The notes: generated by a model not told the origin, from the letters alone. Counted from the first letter of the stretch, positions 24,672 to 34,070 are shown. The stretch is 51,030 bases of DNA from CAIKOD01 sp035543455 (GCA_035543455.1 DATKKE010000017.1:1-51030); one strand, 5' to 3'. Translations and numbers: made by a program.

Positions 24672-25175
24672 ATGAATGTACTCTTCCTTCAGCGCAGTGG
24701 TATAGACCTCTACGCCACGCTTCTTGCATCAGAAACATCCCGCCGGATACTGCGGTTTTATCAACCGGCATCGTGCCCGGGAGGGGTAATTCTTTATGCA
24801 TCATCGTTCGGTAGTGCACTCTCGCTTGCCGGCGAGCTCCGCTGGTATATCAGGAGATATATGCAGGACGTATTGCTGGAGGTTTCCGGTAACAGGTATT
24901 GCACGCTTACCCTAGCACGGGAGCTCTATTATGACCGTGATTTTACAATCCATGATAACTGGCCGTTCCGCCGTCTATATGTAATACGGAAAGGGAACCT
25001 TGTTTCGGCTTTAAACCTGACCGCATTGGATGACCCCGCGGAAACGGGTCAGAAAGATGGCCCGGTGAACAGGATTGTCGTGCTGTGTTCGGAGAGTGAA
25101 TATAACCAGGAAAAACCAATAGTCCACGGAGAAGGGGAAATATCTGATGAGGGTAATTATGCCGGAGAGGAATAG
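24672..25175 (+). CDS. Archaeal protein of unknown function (possibly DUF5804)
   Basis: The 167-residue soluble protein starts MNVLFLQRSGIDLYATLLAS. It has an alpha/beta core (to about residue 115), then an acidic low-complexity tail (SDEGNYAGEE). I think the SFGSALSLAGELRWYIRRY helix resembles the euryarchaeal DUF5804 family, but this is from memory and uncertain. It lies between pan and dphB in the same direction. The ATG has no strong ribosome-binding site. No enzyme motif is visible. Confidence 0.72.
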   Translation: MNVLFLQRSGIDLYATLLASETSRRILRFYQPASCPGGVILYASSFGSALSLAGELRWYIRRYMQDVLLEVSGNRYCTLTLARELYYDRDFTIHDNWPFRRLYVIRKGNLVSALNLTALDDPAETGQKDGPVNRIVVLCSESEYNQEKPIVHGEGEISDEGNYAGEE

Positions 25176-25256
25176 ACAGGTCAATTTTCCGGGGATTGAA
25201 AATTTATTGCCTGAATATTCCTGCACTGCCAGGAAATCCCCAGACCCGGAGTATCA

Positions 25257-26015
25257 ATGACACTCACATTCGTCGGCCTGGGATTGTACGATCTTCTTGA
25301 TATTTCTGAGAAAGGCCTGCACCAGATCCAGTCCTCTGATTTTGTCTTCCTCGAGGGTTATACCTCGTGCCTCACCGGAACAACGCTCGAAAAAATGGAA
25401 GCCTGTTATGGGAAACCCATCAGGGCGCTCGAGCGTGAGGAGGTCGAACAGGACCCGGGTCTCATCCTGAAACTCGCAAAACACGGGGAAGTATCATTTC
25501 TCACCGGCGGGGACCCGATGGTCTCGACTACGCATATCGATCTCAGGATACGGGCCGCAAACGAGGGAATAGTCACACGCATCATTCATGGCTCATCGAT
25601 TATATCGGCGGTTTCAGGCCTGACAGGGCTTCAGAATTACCGGTTCGGAAAATCATGTTCGCTGCCGTTTCCCCATGGAACCTGGTGTCCAATGACACCG
25701 GCTGAAGTAATCAGAAAAAACCTCAGTGAATCGCTCCACACGATTGTTTTTCTCGATATCCAGAAAACAAGGTTCATGACGGTCCACGAGGCGGTTGAAA
25801 TCCTCGAGGAACAGGCAGATCGTTTAGGATTCAATATTCACTGCTATATCGGCATCGCCCGGGCGGGTTCAGAGAGTCCCGTAGTGGTTGCCGGGAACGC
25901 CCGGAAACTATTGACGACCGATTTTGGAGGGCCGCTCCATATCCTGGTAATACCCGGTGAACTCCATGTGATGGAACATGAATACCTGACAATATTTGCG
26001 CATTATGAGGATTAA
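25257..26015 (+). CDS. dphB: Diphthine synthase
   Basis: DphB methylates the modified histidine of elongation factor 2 on the way to diphthamide. The 252-residue protein is a tetrapyrrole-methylase-fold enzyme with FVGLGLYD at the start, the VSFLTGGDPMVSTTH SAM loop, HGSSIISAV and GLQNYRFG. Length and motifs match archaeal DphB. Its end overlaps the DUF357 gene start by 11 bases, a neighbour relation I associate with archaea. Confidence 0.95.
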   Translation: MTLTFVGLGLYDLLDISEKGLHQIQSSDFVFLEGYTSCLTGTTLEKMEACYGKPIRALEREEVEQDPGLILKLAKHGEVSFLTGGDPMVSTTHIDLRIRAANEGIVTRIIHGSSIISAVSGLTGLQNYRFGKSCSLPFPHGTWCPMTPAEVIRKNLSESLHTIVFLDIQKTRFMTVHEAVEILEEQADRLGFNIHCYIGIARAGSESPVVVAGNARKLLTTDFGGPLHILVIPGELHVMEHEYLTIFAHYED

Positions 26016-26574
26016 TAAGTACAGGAACGAATTCGAAGGATTCTTTCACGACGTTTCGGACGAAACACCGGGAACAACCCTGCTGGCACTGGCCAGAACC
26101 GAGGTATATCAGATAGCTTCCTGTTATCGTGACGACGGAGATCTTTTCCTCCGTCAAGGCGACCGTGTAAATGCCCTGGCAAGTTTCGCGTATGCCTCGG
26201 GATGGATCGATGCAGGATATTTCATCGGGCTCTTTTCCTGTAGGTCTCCCTGTGGAATTCTTTTCGAGGAGGAAGAAATTCAACCCGATCTTTTCGACCA
26301 TCTCCAGGAAAAAGCAATCCGTTATGGCCAACTCCTGTCAAATGCCTATTTGTCCTGCCATCCTTTTGCAGAGCCCGGGATCGCATGGCATGACGGGGGG
26401 GAGCGTGTTATTGTCATTGCGGGAGCATACCTGCAGGGGGGAAGATGGTTTCTCCGGGATGCCCGGTACAATAATGCCCTCTCTTCCTTTAGCTATGGTC
26501 ATGGCTGGCTGGATGCCGCCCTAAGGGTTGGACTTGTCAGTATCACTTCCAACAAAGAGCTGTTTGCGATATAG
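26005..26574 (+). CDS. DUF357 protein
   Basis: The 189-residue helical protein contains two similar segments, each with LASFAYASGWIDAG or LSSFSYGHGWLDAA, the hallmark of DUF357 repeats. It has no catalytic motif. The ATG at 26005 overlaps the end of dphB, so translation is probably coupled. The two-segment build suggests an internal duplication or a fused dimer. The function is unknown; context ties it to dphB. Confidence 0.82.
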   Translation: MRINKYRNEFEGFFHDVSDETPGTTLLALARTEVYQIASCYRDDGDLFLRQGDRVNALASFAYASGWIDAGYFIGLFSCRSPCGILFEEEEIQPDLFDHLQEKAIRYGQLLSNAYLSCHPFAEPGIAWHDGGERVIVIAGAYLQGGRWFLRDARYNNALSSFSYGHGWLDAALRVGLVSITSNKELFAI

Positions 26575-26642
26575 CCGGTCCATGCACCTGTGATCCCGGC
26601 AGATACCAACTCTTATCAGCAGAGAGACCGATTTCATGCTTA

Positions 26643-27095
26643 ATGGACCAGGTACCGTGCGAAGTGAAAGGAGTTTTTGTTGCTGTATCGGCGGGAAGCC
26701 CGGTACCTGTTGTCATCCTGGATGCAGGAGATGACGCCTGCATCCCGATTTTTATTGGCCTCTGGGAAGCTATTTCGATTAACAATGCCTTGAATAACGA
26801 GATTCCGCCAAGACCTCTGACACATGACCTCTTTATTGATTTTCTCGACCGGTATAACATAACCCTTCAGGCACTGACGATCGATACGCTCGATGAAGGT
26901 GTGTTTTATGCAAAAATGGTGCTGGTACACGAGGACAGGGAGGAACTGCTCGACTGCAGGCCGAGCGATGGTATTGCAATTGCTATACGATGCAAAGCCG
27001 GGATATATCTTGACCAGTCGGTCATCAGGTCGTCATCGGTGAGACCTGGCGATCTTCCGGATTTTATAGGACTGAATTCCTACCTGTACGATTAA
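26643..27095 (+). CDS. DUF151 / bifunctional-nuclease-domain protein
   Basis: The 150-residue protein has the DUF151 core: VVILDAGDDACIPIFIGLWEA, PRPLTHDLFIDFL and RPSDGIAIAIRCKAGIYL. Proteins of this family are called bifunctional nucleases from plant work; activity in archaea is not established. The ATG at 26643 lacks a clear ribosome-binding site. It follows the DUF357 gene by 68 bases and may be part of the same transcript. Confidence 0.87.
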   Translation: MDQVPCEVKGVFVAVSAGSPVPVVILDAGDDACIPIFIGLWEAISINNALNNEIPPRPLTHDLFIDFLDRYNITLQALTIDTLDEGVFYAKMVLVHEDREELLDCRPSDGIAIAIRCKAGIYLDQSVIRSSSVRPGDLPDFIGLNSYLYD

Positions 27096-27150
27096 CTACA
27101 ACGATATTCAATCGGAGTACGATATACCCTGTTGAAAGAGATAAATCTCT

Positions 27151-27453
27151 TTATTTTTTTCTCTTCCTCAGCTCGTTCACGAGGTCATCGAGACTTATCC
27201 CTGCCGCCCTGATAGCGACAAGGAGATGAAACAGGAGATCTGCCGCCTCTTCTGTAGTCCTCCCGGAATCGCCGTTTTTCACGGCAATAATAAATTCTGT
27301 CGATTCCTCTCCGATTTTTTCAAGTATCCTGTCGATGCCCTTTTCATCGGCAGCAAGACCTGATACATAAGAACCAGATTTCGGGTTCCTGAAACGGTCG
27401 TCAATTACGGCAAAGATTTCATCAAGAATTCTTGTATCACTCAATATCTTCAT
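27151..27453 (-). CDS. hisE: Phosphoribosyl-ATP pyrophosphatase
   Basis: HisE performs the second step of histidine synthesis, removing pyrophosphate from PR-ATP. The roughly 100-residue all-helical protein has the MazG-like metal motif GEESTEFIIA and EEAADLLFHLLV. The ATG at 27453 overlaps the end of nusA by 17 bases; a TTG three codons further in (27444) has GGGAG nine bases upstream and could be the start instead. It is the second gene of a nusA-hisE unit. Confidence 0.92.
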   Translation of the reverse strand: MKILSDTRILDEIFAVIDDRFRNPKSGSYVSGLAADEKGIDRILEKIGEESTEFIIAVKNGDSGRTTEEAADLLFHLLVAIRAAGISLDDLVNELRKRKK

Positions 27454-27883
27454 CTCCCGGAAGCACGTCGCCGATGTCGTACCCAAAGAATCGTTTCAAT
27501 AAGATCCGTGCTTTTTCAATGTTACATCCTCCCCGACCGATTGCGATGCCAAGATCGCCTCTTTTCTTCAGATAAACGTTGACGGTCAGTCCGTCGTCAA
27601 TCTTGCTTATTTTTTCTATCTCCGCAGGCCGAAAAATATTTTTGACAAATGACTCGGGATCCCCGGCACTTTCGACCATTTCCACCCTTTTACCGAGCAC
27701 ATTCTGCATTCTTCTGATATTCTCCCCTTTTTTTCCGATTGCGAGGCCCATGTCACCCGGGCGTATCACGTATATTATTCTTGAAAATCGTTCGTCAATA
27801 ACACAGTCAAGAGCAGTAGATTTGGTAAGAATCCTTAGTTCTTCGATGTATCTTCTCTCTTTAAACCCTATATTTCGTTCCAT
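27437..27883 (-). CDS. nusA: Archaeal NusA-like transcription factor
   Basis: The 148-residue protein consists essentially of two KH RNA-binding domains, as in archaeal NusA, which lacks the bacterial N-terminal and S1 domains. The GXXG loops are IGKKGENIRR and IGRGGCNIEK. It takes part in transcription elongation or termination. The ATG at 27883 gives the family start (MERNIGFKERRYIEEL). The frame can be read 27 codons further upstream, but that part looks unrelated. In many archaea nusA lies with the RNA polymerase and ribosomal genes; here it is coupled to hisE. Confidence 0.9.
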   Translation of the reverse strand: MERNIGFKERRYIEELRILTKSTALDCVIDERFSRIIYVIRPGDMGLAIGKKGENIRRMQNVLGKRVEMVESAGDPESFVKNIFRPAEIEKISKIDDGLTVNVYLKKRGDLGIAIGRGGCNIEKARILLKRFFGYDIGDVLPGDEDIE

Positions 27884-28271
27884 CAACAGTTCACTGTTAG
27901 ATAGGGTACCTGTAATTAAAATGATTCTTGAGCGGCAGATCAGGAACACGGGTCCTGGAAACACGACAGGTGTGCGGAAAATCTTATCCGGAACCGGGTT
28001 TGAAGAAGACTATTCTCTGCGGGACTCATGACACACCCATCTGATATCCAGGTGCTATGAGACTCCGGACAGGTAAACCTTATGACCGCTCACTGGGGTG
28101 CAGATCTGGAAATTTTTGATGGCTGAAGAACGCTTTGCGGGACTGGTACCGGATCACCCTGTCATGTACTATGCAGGTGAATAATTCGAGAAGCTGGTAA
28201 TCCTGCATAAGGCGATGGACAAAAGAAGTAGAAAATCCGGATATATAAAAATATGAGAGATTATCGGACTA
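27884..28271. other. Intergenic region, no supported gene
   Basis: This 388-base gap lies between the co-directional SIMPL gene and nusA. It holds one tiny frame (28119-28184, 21 residues, starting MAEERFAGLVPD) with GGA about 11 bases upstream. It is too short to assert. No hairpin with a T run or tRNA-like fold is visible. The minus-strand promoter of nusA should lie near its right part of the first 100 bases. Confidence 0.35.
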
Positions 28272-29021
28272 TTACATAAACAGGTAACTGACGGTAACGC
28301 TGGCCGTAACGGTCACTTCTCCGGGGGTTACCGGTGTAGTCGGTGCCGGGACAGCCCCTGCCGTGTACGACTTGGATGCCAGGGTGTTATCGTATACGAC
28401 CGGCGGAAGACTGTTCCCTATTGTGGCATCGTGTACTCCGGTAATATTCACGCCCAGTGCCGCTGCCGTTGCATCGGCGTCGGCTCTTGTCTGCCGGACC
28501 GCTTTTGTCAGTGCCTGACTCCGATAGGAACGCTCTGTTTCCGGGGTCAGGGAAAACACAACAGAATTAACCTGGTTTGCACCGTTTGCAACGCAGAGAT
28601 CAATAATATCCCCGGTTTTCATGGTGTCGTTTTGGGTAATGACAAGGGTATTTGTCACCTGGTAATATTTTATGTTCTGCGAAAACGGGTTGGTATTGTC
28701 ACCGTATACGGGGTAGATAGTATATCCTGTCGTTTTCAGGTCATCTTTTGAAATTCCTGCAGTCGTCAGTGCATTCATGACCTGGTTCATGATCTGTGCA
28801 TTATCGGACTGGGCAGTCTTAACATCCGGATTTTGTGTCTGGACACTGACTGAAATCTCAACCTGGTCCGGGTTGACTAGGAGCTGCCCTGTCGCTGAAC
28901 TGGTAATTACATTTGGTTGTGTTGAGTCGGTGCTTGCAGCAGCGGCACTTCCGAAGAGTAGTACTGCAAAGATCGCAACGATGACCAGACCCATCAACAA
29001 TCGCTGACTCTGTTCTTTCAT
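28272..29021 (-). CDS. Exported SIMPL-domain (DUF541) protein
   Basis: The 249-residue protein starts with a signal peptide (MKEQSQRLLMGLVIVAIFAV, cut near AAA-STD). A SIMPL/DUF541 domain follows: TSSATGQLLVNPDQVEISVSV, VMNALTTAGISKDDLKTTGYTIYPVY, YYQVTNTLVI, and the helix ALTKAVRQTRADADATAAALGV. It should work outside the membrane. The biochemical role of the family is not known. It is a single-gene unit. Confidence 0.87.
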   Translation of the reverse strand: MKEQSQRLLMGLVIVAIFAVLLFGSAAAASTDSTQPNVITSSATGQLLVNPDQVEISVSVQTQNPDVKTAQSDNAQIMNQVMNALTTAGISKDDLKTTGYTIYPVYGDNTNPFSQNIKYYQVTNTLVITQNDTMKTGDIIDLCVANGANQVNSVVFSLTPETERSYRSQALTKAVRQTRADADATAAALGVNITGVHDATIGNSLPPVVYDNTLASKSYTAGAVPAPTTPVTPGEVTVTASVTVSYLFM

Positions 29022-29292
29022 GGACTTAAGGTAACCCGCAACAGAGATATATTTTCTCGTAACTGTTAAAAAGATCGCAATAGATAACCATGACAGGCAA
29101 ATAATCCTCGATTCTGAATCCGATTAATGGTTCTTTTGATTGTCAATGTATATTCATCAGAAAATATCTGAAAAAAATTCTCTGGCCAATGGTTTTTAGC
29201 TCTTCGCAGATAAAAACAATCGTCAACATTGACAACTGATCTCCTCACACAAAACTCGTATATCTTAAAAATCCAATACTATGGTGTTCAGC

Positions 29293-30543
29293 ATGGGAAG
29301 TACAATAGTTGAGAAGATCTTCTCACGGAAATGCCAGGGGCAGGTATCTGCAGGTGATGTGGTAATGGCACCTATCGATCAAGCCATGATCCATGATATT
29401 ACCGGCCCTCTTGCCATCAGGAAATTTTATGAAATGGGAGGAACACATGTCAACGACCCCCAAAAAATAACCTTGCTTTTCGACCACCAGGTCCCTGCGG
29501 ATTCGATAGAAGCAGCAGAAAACCATCTATTCATGCGAAAATTTGCACGAGAGCAGCATATCAATAATTATGATCTCCGGGAAGGAGTATGCCATCAGGT
29601 GACGATGGAAATGGGAAAAGCCGCTCCTGGGGAGATTATCGTCGGTGCTGATTCCCATACCTGCATGTACGGCGCCGGGGGGGCATTTGCAACGGGTATC
29701 GGCTCGACAGATATGGGATTTGCCCTGAAATTCGGGGCTCTGTATTTCCGGGTCCCTGAAACAATAAAGATCGTGGCAGAGGGCAGATTTGGACCAAGAG
29801 TGGGGGCAAAGGATCTGATCCTTTCCATTGCTTCCGATATCGGCGCTGACGGGGCAACCTACAAAGCACTCGAATTTACGGGCGAAATCATCACATCCAT
29901 GGACATGGCTGGCAGAATGACCTGCTGCAACATGGCAATCGAGATGGGAGCGAAAGCCGGAATTTGTCCTCCGGATGCAATTGCCTGGGATTATATCAGG
30001 AGGGTTCGTGCAATTACTCCTTTTGAGCTCTCGAGCGATGCCGATGCGGTTTATACCGGGAGACACCACTATGACGTTGACCGTCTTGCCCCGCAGGTCG
30101 CCGTACCCCATAATGTAGACCTTGGCGTGGATGTAACAAAAGTGGCTGGCACACCTGTCGACCAGATATTTATCGGGTCGTGCACGAACGGTCGATATGA
30201 GGACTTCAGAGATGTCGCAGAAGTACTGGGTAACAGGAGATTCTCCGATAATGTCCGGGTAATTATCATTCCGGCTTCACGGCAGGAATATTTAAAAACA
30301 CTTCGCGCGGGTCTCATCGAGCGGTTCGTCGAGGCCGGTGCACTCGTCGAGGCGCCATGTTGCGGCCCGTGTATGGGCGGGGCTTTCGGCCTTCTTGCAC
30401 CCGGCGAGGTCTCCCTCTCCACCTCAAACAGGAATTTCCGGGGACGACAGGGAAGTACAGAGGCATCGGTATACCTGTGTTCACCGGCAACAGCAGCCGC
30501 AAGTGCCCTGTATGGAGAAATTACCGATCCGCGCGAGGTATAA
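29293..30543 (+). CDS. 3-Isopropylmalate / homoaconitase large subunit
   Basis: The 416-residue aconitase-family large subunit carries the three 4Fe-4S cysteines in GSCTNGRYED and CCGPCMGG, and the substrate regions GADSHTCMYGAGGAFATGIGSTDM and SNRNFRGRQGS. It isomerises isopropylmalate (leucine) or homocitrate-type acids (2-oxosuberate for coenzyme B); which one is not decidable here. The ATG at 29293 is chosen over 29281 because it gives the family start MGSTIVEKIFS, and a TATA-like GTATATCT at 29258-29265 would put transcription start between the two. It is the first gene of a three-gene operon. Confidence 0.93.
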   Translation: MGSTIVEKIFSRKCQGQVSAGDVVMAPIDQAMIHDITGPLAIRKFYEMGGTHVNDPQKITLLFDHQVPADSIEAAENHLFMRKFAREQHINNYDLREGVCHQVTMEMGKAAPGEIIVGADSHTCMYGAGGAFATGIGSTDMGFALKFGALYFRVPETIKIVAEGRFGPRVGAKDLILSIASDIGADGATYKALEFTGEIITSMDMAGRMTCCNMAIEMGAKAGICPPDAIAWDYIRRVRAITPFELSSDADAVYTGRHHYDVDRLAPQVAVPHNVDLGVDVTKVAGTPVDQIFIGSCTNGRYEDFRDVAEVLGNRRFSDNVRVIIIPASRQEYLKTLRAGLIERFVEAGALVEAPCCGPCMGGAFGLLAPGEVSLSTSNRNFRGRQGSTEASVYLCSPATAAASALYGEITDPREV

Positions 30544-30545
30544 TT

Positions 30546-31043
30546 ATGAGAATATGGAAATTCGGAGACAATATCGATACGGATGCAATCATCCCGGGCA
30601 GGTTTCTCACCATCTATGACCCGCGGGAACTCGCACGTCATGCGTTTGAAGGCACAAGAGATGAATTCACCCAGGAGGTGAAACCCGGGGACGTCATCGT
30701 TGGCGGGAAAAACTTCGGTTGCGGTTCATCACGGGAACATGCCCCCATAGCGCTCAAAGGGGCCGGCATCAGCATGGTTATTGCGGAATCGTTTGCCAGG
30801 ATTTTTTACCGGAATGCGATTAACGTCGGTTTGCTTCCCATTGTGTGTCCGGAAGCACGTTCGATTCTTGAAGGAGCTGCGGTAATGGTTGACCTGGACG
30901 GAGGTTATCTTGTATGTGACGGGGAAAAAATGGCAATTGAACCGATTCCTGAATTTTTGCGAAAAATTGTCGATGCAGGCGGTCTTGTTGAGTATGCAAG
31001 GGAGTTGAAGGAGGTGCCCCTGTGTACCATGTCGCAGCCATAG
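30546..31043 (+). CDS. 3-Isopropylmalate / homoaconitase small subunit
   Basis: The 165-residue swivel-domain subunit has GDNIDTDAIIPGRFL, VGGKNFGCGSSREHAPIAL and ARIFYRNAINVGLLPI. It pairs with the large subunit, whose stop is two bases upstream. The specificity loop after IIPG reads RFLTIYDPRELA; in studied archaeal paralogs this loop separates leucine from coenzyme B enzymes, but I cannot assign this version. The last 22 bases overlap the dehydrogenase gene. Confidence 0.93.
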   Translation: MRIWKFGDNIDTDAIIPGRFLTIYDPRELARHAFEGTRDEFTQEVKPGDVIVGGKNFGCGSSREHAPIALKGAGISMVIAESFARIFYRNAINVGLLPIVCPEARSILEGAAVMVDLDGGYLVCDGEKMAIEPIPEFLRKIVDAGGLVEYARELKEVPLCTMSQP

Positions 31044-32137
31044 GAGGAGATGGTATCGGCCCTGAAATTATCAGGGAAGGAAAAAAGGTCCTGGATGCAG
31101 CAGGAGAGCGGTTCAATTTTTCCATTGAATGGACCGATTTTGATATAGGGGCTGACCGTTACCTCAATACCGGAGAACTTCTGACCAGAGATGACCTGTC
31201 GGCCCTGTCCGGATTCCCTGCAATTTATTTCGGGGCGATCGGCGATGAGCGGGTTCAACCGGGAATCCTCGAAAAAGGTATCCTGCTAAACCTCCGGTTT
31301 TATTTTGACCAGTATATCAACCTGCGTCCGATACGACTCCTTGAGGGAGTGGCAACACCGTTGGCAGGCAAAACACCGGCAGATATCAACTTCATCGTGG
31401 TCAGGGAAAACACCGAGGATTTTTATGTCGGAATCGGGTCGCGGTTTAAAAACCATCAGAAAATTCTCCTTGAAGTGGAAAGAGAACTGTACCAGGTCAA
31501 ATTCGGGCTCGATATAGAGAGTGATGCCGAGGAGGTGGCCTACCAGATCGGGGTTATCACGCGGGAAGGGGCGCGCCGGGTCATAGATTATGCATTCGCA
31601 CTCGCAGAAAAGAGACGCCGGAAACTTACTTCGGTAGACAAAGCGAACGTACTGTCGGATATGTATGGCCTCTGGCGTGAGGTATTCAATGAATGTGCAG
31701 AATACCACCCCGGCGTCACGGGTGAGTTCACTTTTGTTGATGCGATAACGATGTGGTTCATTAAAAACCCTGAATGGTTCGACGTTGTTGTTACCCCTAA
31801 TATGTTTGGCGATATTATTACAGACTTGGGTGCGATGATACAGGGTGGACTTGGCCTTGCACCAGGTGGAAATATCAATCCCGAAGGAACTTCGATGTTT
31901 GAACCAATCCATGGCTCTGCACCGAAATACAAGGGAAAAAATATCGCAAACCCGTTTGCTACCATCTGGGCCGGGTCAATGCTCCTCGATCACCTTGGCG
32001 AGCCGGATGCCTCGGCTGCCGTTGTCGAAGCCCTCGGAACCTGTATCAGGGAAAACAAGGTGCCAAAAGATATGGGAGGCCCTCTGTCGACATCCAGGGC
32101 AGGAGATGCCGTTGCCGGTTGTGTCCTGAAAGGATAG
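31022..32137 (+). CDS. Isopropylmalate / homoisocitrate-type dehydrogenase
   Basis: The 371-residue NAD-dependent beta-decarboxylating dehydrogenase has YHVAAIGGDGIGPEI, VRENTEDFYVGIGSRF, NMFGDIITDLGAMIQGGLGL and EPIHGSAPKYKGKNIANP. The RENTE...Y form is more like homoisocitrate/tartrate-type members than bacterial LeuB, so it may act in 2-oxosuberate (coenzyme B) or leucine synthesis, or both. It starts with GTG, five bases after GGAGGTG, and overlaps the small-subunit gene by 22 bases. Confidence 0.9.
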   Translation: MYHVAAIGGDGIGPEIIREGKKVLDAAGERFNFSIEWTDFDIGADRYLNTGELLTRDDLSALSGFPAIYFGAIGDERVQPGILEKGILLNLRFYFDQYINLRPIRLLEGVATPLAGKTPADINFIVVRENTEDFYVGIGSRFKNHQKILLEVERELYQVKFGLDIESDAEEVAYQIGVITREGARRVIDYAFALAEKRRRKLTSVDKANVLSDMYGLWREVFNECAEYHPGVTGEFTFVDAITMWFIKNPEWFDVVVTPNMFGDIITDLGAMIQGGLGLAPGGNINPEGTSMFEPIHGSAPKYKGKNIANPFATIWAGSMLLDHLGEPDASAAVVEALGTCIRENKVPKDMGGPLSTSRAGDAVAGCVLKG

Positions 32138-32391
32138 GATAGCCACGAATCTCTTGTTTTTTCAGAACAGGGTTATGATTACTGATCTCATGGTCTGATG
32201 TAAAAAATTACCGGGAAGATAATGGTTCATCATATATCAGCCGGGGGCACGGTTTGAAATTCCCGTTCCAAGGGGAATATACCGATCTTTCAATAAAGAC
32301 GAATTGGTATCGTTGGTTTTCCCGATAATCACACTCATCCGGTAGTTCCCGAAACATTCCGGGATTTTATTATGCTTTTTTGTTATGCTGA

Positions 32392-32826
32392 TTATACAAT
32401 GCCGACGGGGATTCTCTGCTGGCCTTCTGCAAGTCTGCGTCCCCTGCCCAACCAGCCTGCCATCGGCTCAGGAAGTTCTCCAACAGGTGCAAACGATTCT
32501 CTGCGACATAGTGCCGAATACACGGCATCGACAGGTACCGTGAATCTTCCCCCGTCTATCATTTCTATGAGGAGGGCCCTGCCCGACCGTGACAACCGGA
32601 CCAGTCCTGCAATTCCCCCGAGGTATTGCTGCCAGTTCTGGAATATTTTTTCAACTCTGGCGATCTGGTGTCTTTCCATCGCATCCCGGAGCTCTTTCAG
32701 ACGGATCGCAAATTTTGTTTCATATATTCTTAGTTCAACGATCTCCTGTGGTGACCCCTCGTCATCGATTGCTGCAAATCCTGCCCGTTTCAGGTACCCT
32801 GCTTTTGTTATCATGACGGTTTTCAT
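32392..32826 (-). CDS. Protein of unknown function downstream of the nitrogenase-like operon
   Basis: The 144-residue product is soluble with an alpha/beta layout. It has a basic, Arg-rich C-terminus (GWLGRGRRLAEGQQRIPVGIV) and a helical middle (RLKELRDAMERHQIARVEKIFQNW). There are no cysteine motifs apart from a single Cys, and no known fold signature. It begins 110 bases after the stop of the NifK-like gene on the same strand, so it might belong to the same transcript. I do not recognise the family. Confidence 0.65.
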   Translation of the reverse strand: MKTVMITKAGYLKRAGFAAIDDEGSPQEIVELRIYETKFAIRLKELRDAMERHQIARVEKIFQNWQQYLGGIAGLVRLSRSGRALLIEMIDGGRFTVPVDAVYSALCRRESFAPVGELPEPMAGWLGRGRRLAEGQQRIPVGIV

Positions 32827-32936
32827 CTGCCAATGATAATCTCTTCAGAAAGATGTATTTAATGACTTGACAGGCGCGGTGTGAAAGTATTCAGGAAGCA
32901 AAAATCATGTCTATTTCATACTTTCTGTGCGTTTGA

Positions 32937-34070
32937 TCAAAATTTCAATCTTTTTTTTTGGTCCATGGAGGCATTGAGGACATCTTCCATAAATCCAAGA
33001 AGTCCTTCGGTTCCTGCAATGGGGCGGGATGAAAGGCGGATAGAGCCCCTTAACGGGGGGGAGAGCCCGGAAAATGCAAAATTTCCTGTCAACGACTGTT
33101 CGAACGAAGACCCAAGAACGAGGTCGGGACATGTGTTATTAATAATTTCACTGATCCGGGATAGAGACGTTACGTGTTCTATTCCTGGAACACTTTCGGG
33201 CAAAACAGATCGTGAGCCGCAAAAAACGATTTCTGCATCAAGATATCGTTTCAATGTTTCCCGTGCAAACATTGCATACGAAAAGGTTGAGAAAATTGCG
33301 ACGGAAGGAGGATCGTGTCTCTTGAGGTACTTGTCTGAAACCCGTACGATTGTCTCGTCAACCGATGCTATTTCATCTTCGGCCGGTACCGGATCCGATC
33401 CTTCGAGGGCACAGGCCAGGTTCTGTATAGTTGACTTCATTTCTTTGATACCGAGGATTGAACCGAGGCTGGTCCCGTTTACGGCATTAAGATCGGGATT
33501 GACGCTGATGGAAAGGTCCGGGGCCTCCATAAGGTGATTGTATGAATCATGACAAAATATTACCCCGGGCTTTATACCCATGCTACTTAGCAACCTGCAT
33601 GCTTCTCTCTGGTTGCCTCTCCCGAAAGGGTCTGCCAGGTTGATTCCCTCGATATTCACCTGGGCAAGACCGCTCATCATGCGGATCGGAAGTAACCCCG
33701 CCGCCTCCCTGAATCCTGCTTCGAACCCGCCCAGGAAACCAGGGCTGTCCACAAGCATTGCATCAAACCCTTCAAGCAGTGTCCTGATATCCTCTCCCAT
33801 TACGGCAGGGACACAGGAGGTCACAACCGCTATTTTTTCATAACGGTCCGAAAGATCTGAAACAACGTTGAGAAGCCGGTCACCCGCTCCAAACACGACA
33901 TCCTGTTCAACAAGAAATGTGCTGTGGAGTTCACGGTGAAGGAGTGTTGCCGGGTAATAATAACACCCGCTTGATCCGTGGATAACGACCGCAACGCCAT
34001 CAAATCCTGACAATGCACTTACGGCCCCGGTGAGCGCACATGGCCAGACCGGATTAATGCATGTCGTCAC
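32937..34070 (-). CDS. NifK-like nitrogenase-superfamily component 1 subunit
   Basis: The 377-residue protein belongs to the NifD/NifK/BchN/CfbD superfamily. Cysteines lie where P-cluster ligands are expected: Cys4 and Cys11 (MTTCINPVWPCALTG), Cys36 (HGSSGCYY) and Cys86 (VTSCVPAVMGEDI). It is much shorter than true NifK (about 450-520 residues). The GTG at 34070 overlaps the stop of the NifD-like gene (GTGA) and has GGAGGG seven bases upstream, so it is chosen over an ATG at 34115. It should pair with the NifD-like protein and receive electrons from the NifH-like protein. The substrate is unknown. It is not CfbD, which is encoded at 47259. Confidence 0.85.
   Translation of the reverse strand: MTTCINPVWPCALTGAVSALSGFDGVAVVIHGSSGCYYYPATLLHRELHSTFLVEQDVVFGAGDRLLNVVSDLSDRYEKIAVVTSCVPAVMGEDIRTLLEGFDAMLVDSPGFLGGFEAGFREAAGLLPIRMMSGLAQVNIEGINLADPFGRGNQREACRLLSSMGIKPGVIFCHDSYNHLMEAPDLSISVNPDLNAVNGTSLGSILGIKEMKSTIQNLACALEGSDPVPAEDEIASVDETIVRVSDKYLKRHDPPSVAIFSTFSYAMFARETLKRYLDAEIVFCGSRSVLPESVPGIEHVTSLSRISEIINNTCPDLVLGSSFEQSLTGNFAFSGLSPPLRGSIRLSSRPIAGTEGLLGFMEDVLNASMDQKKRLKF

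Noticed and set aside
30357..30545. Upstream extension of the aconitase small-subunit frame
   Set aside because: It lies inside the large-subunit gene in another frame. The small subunit clearly starts at 30546.
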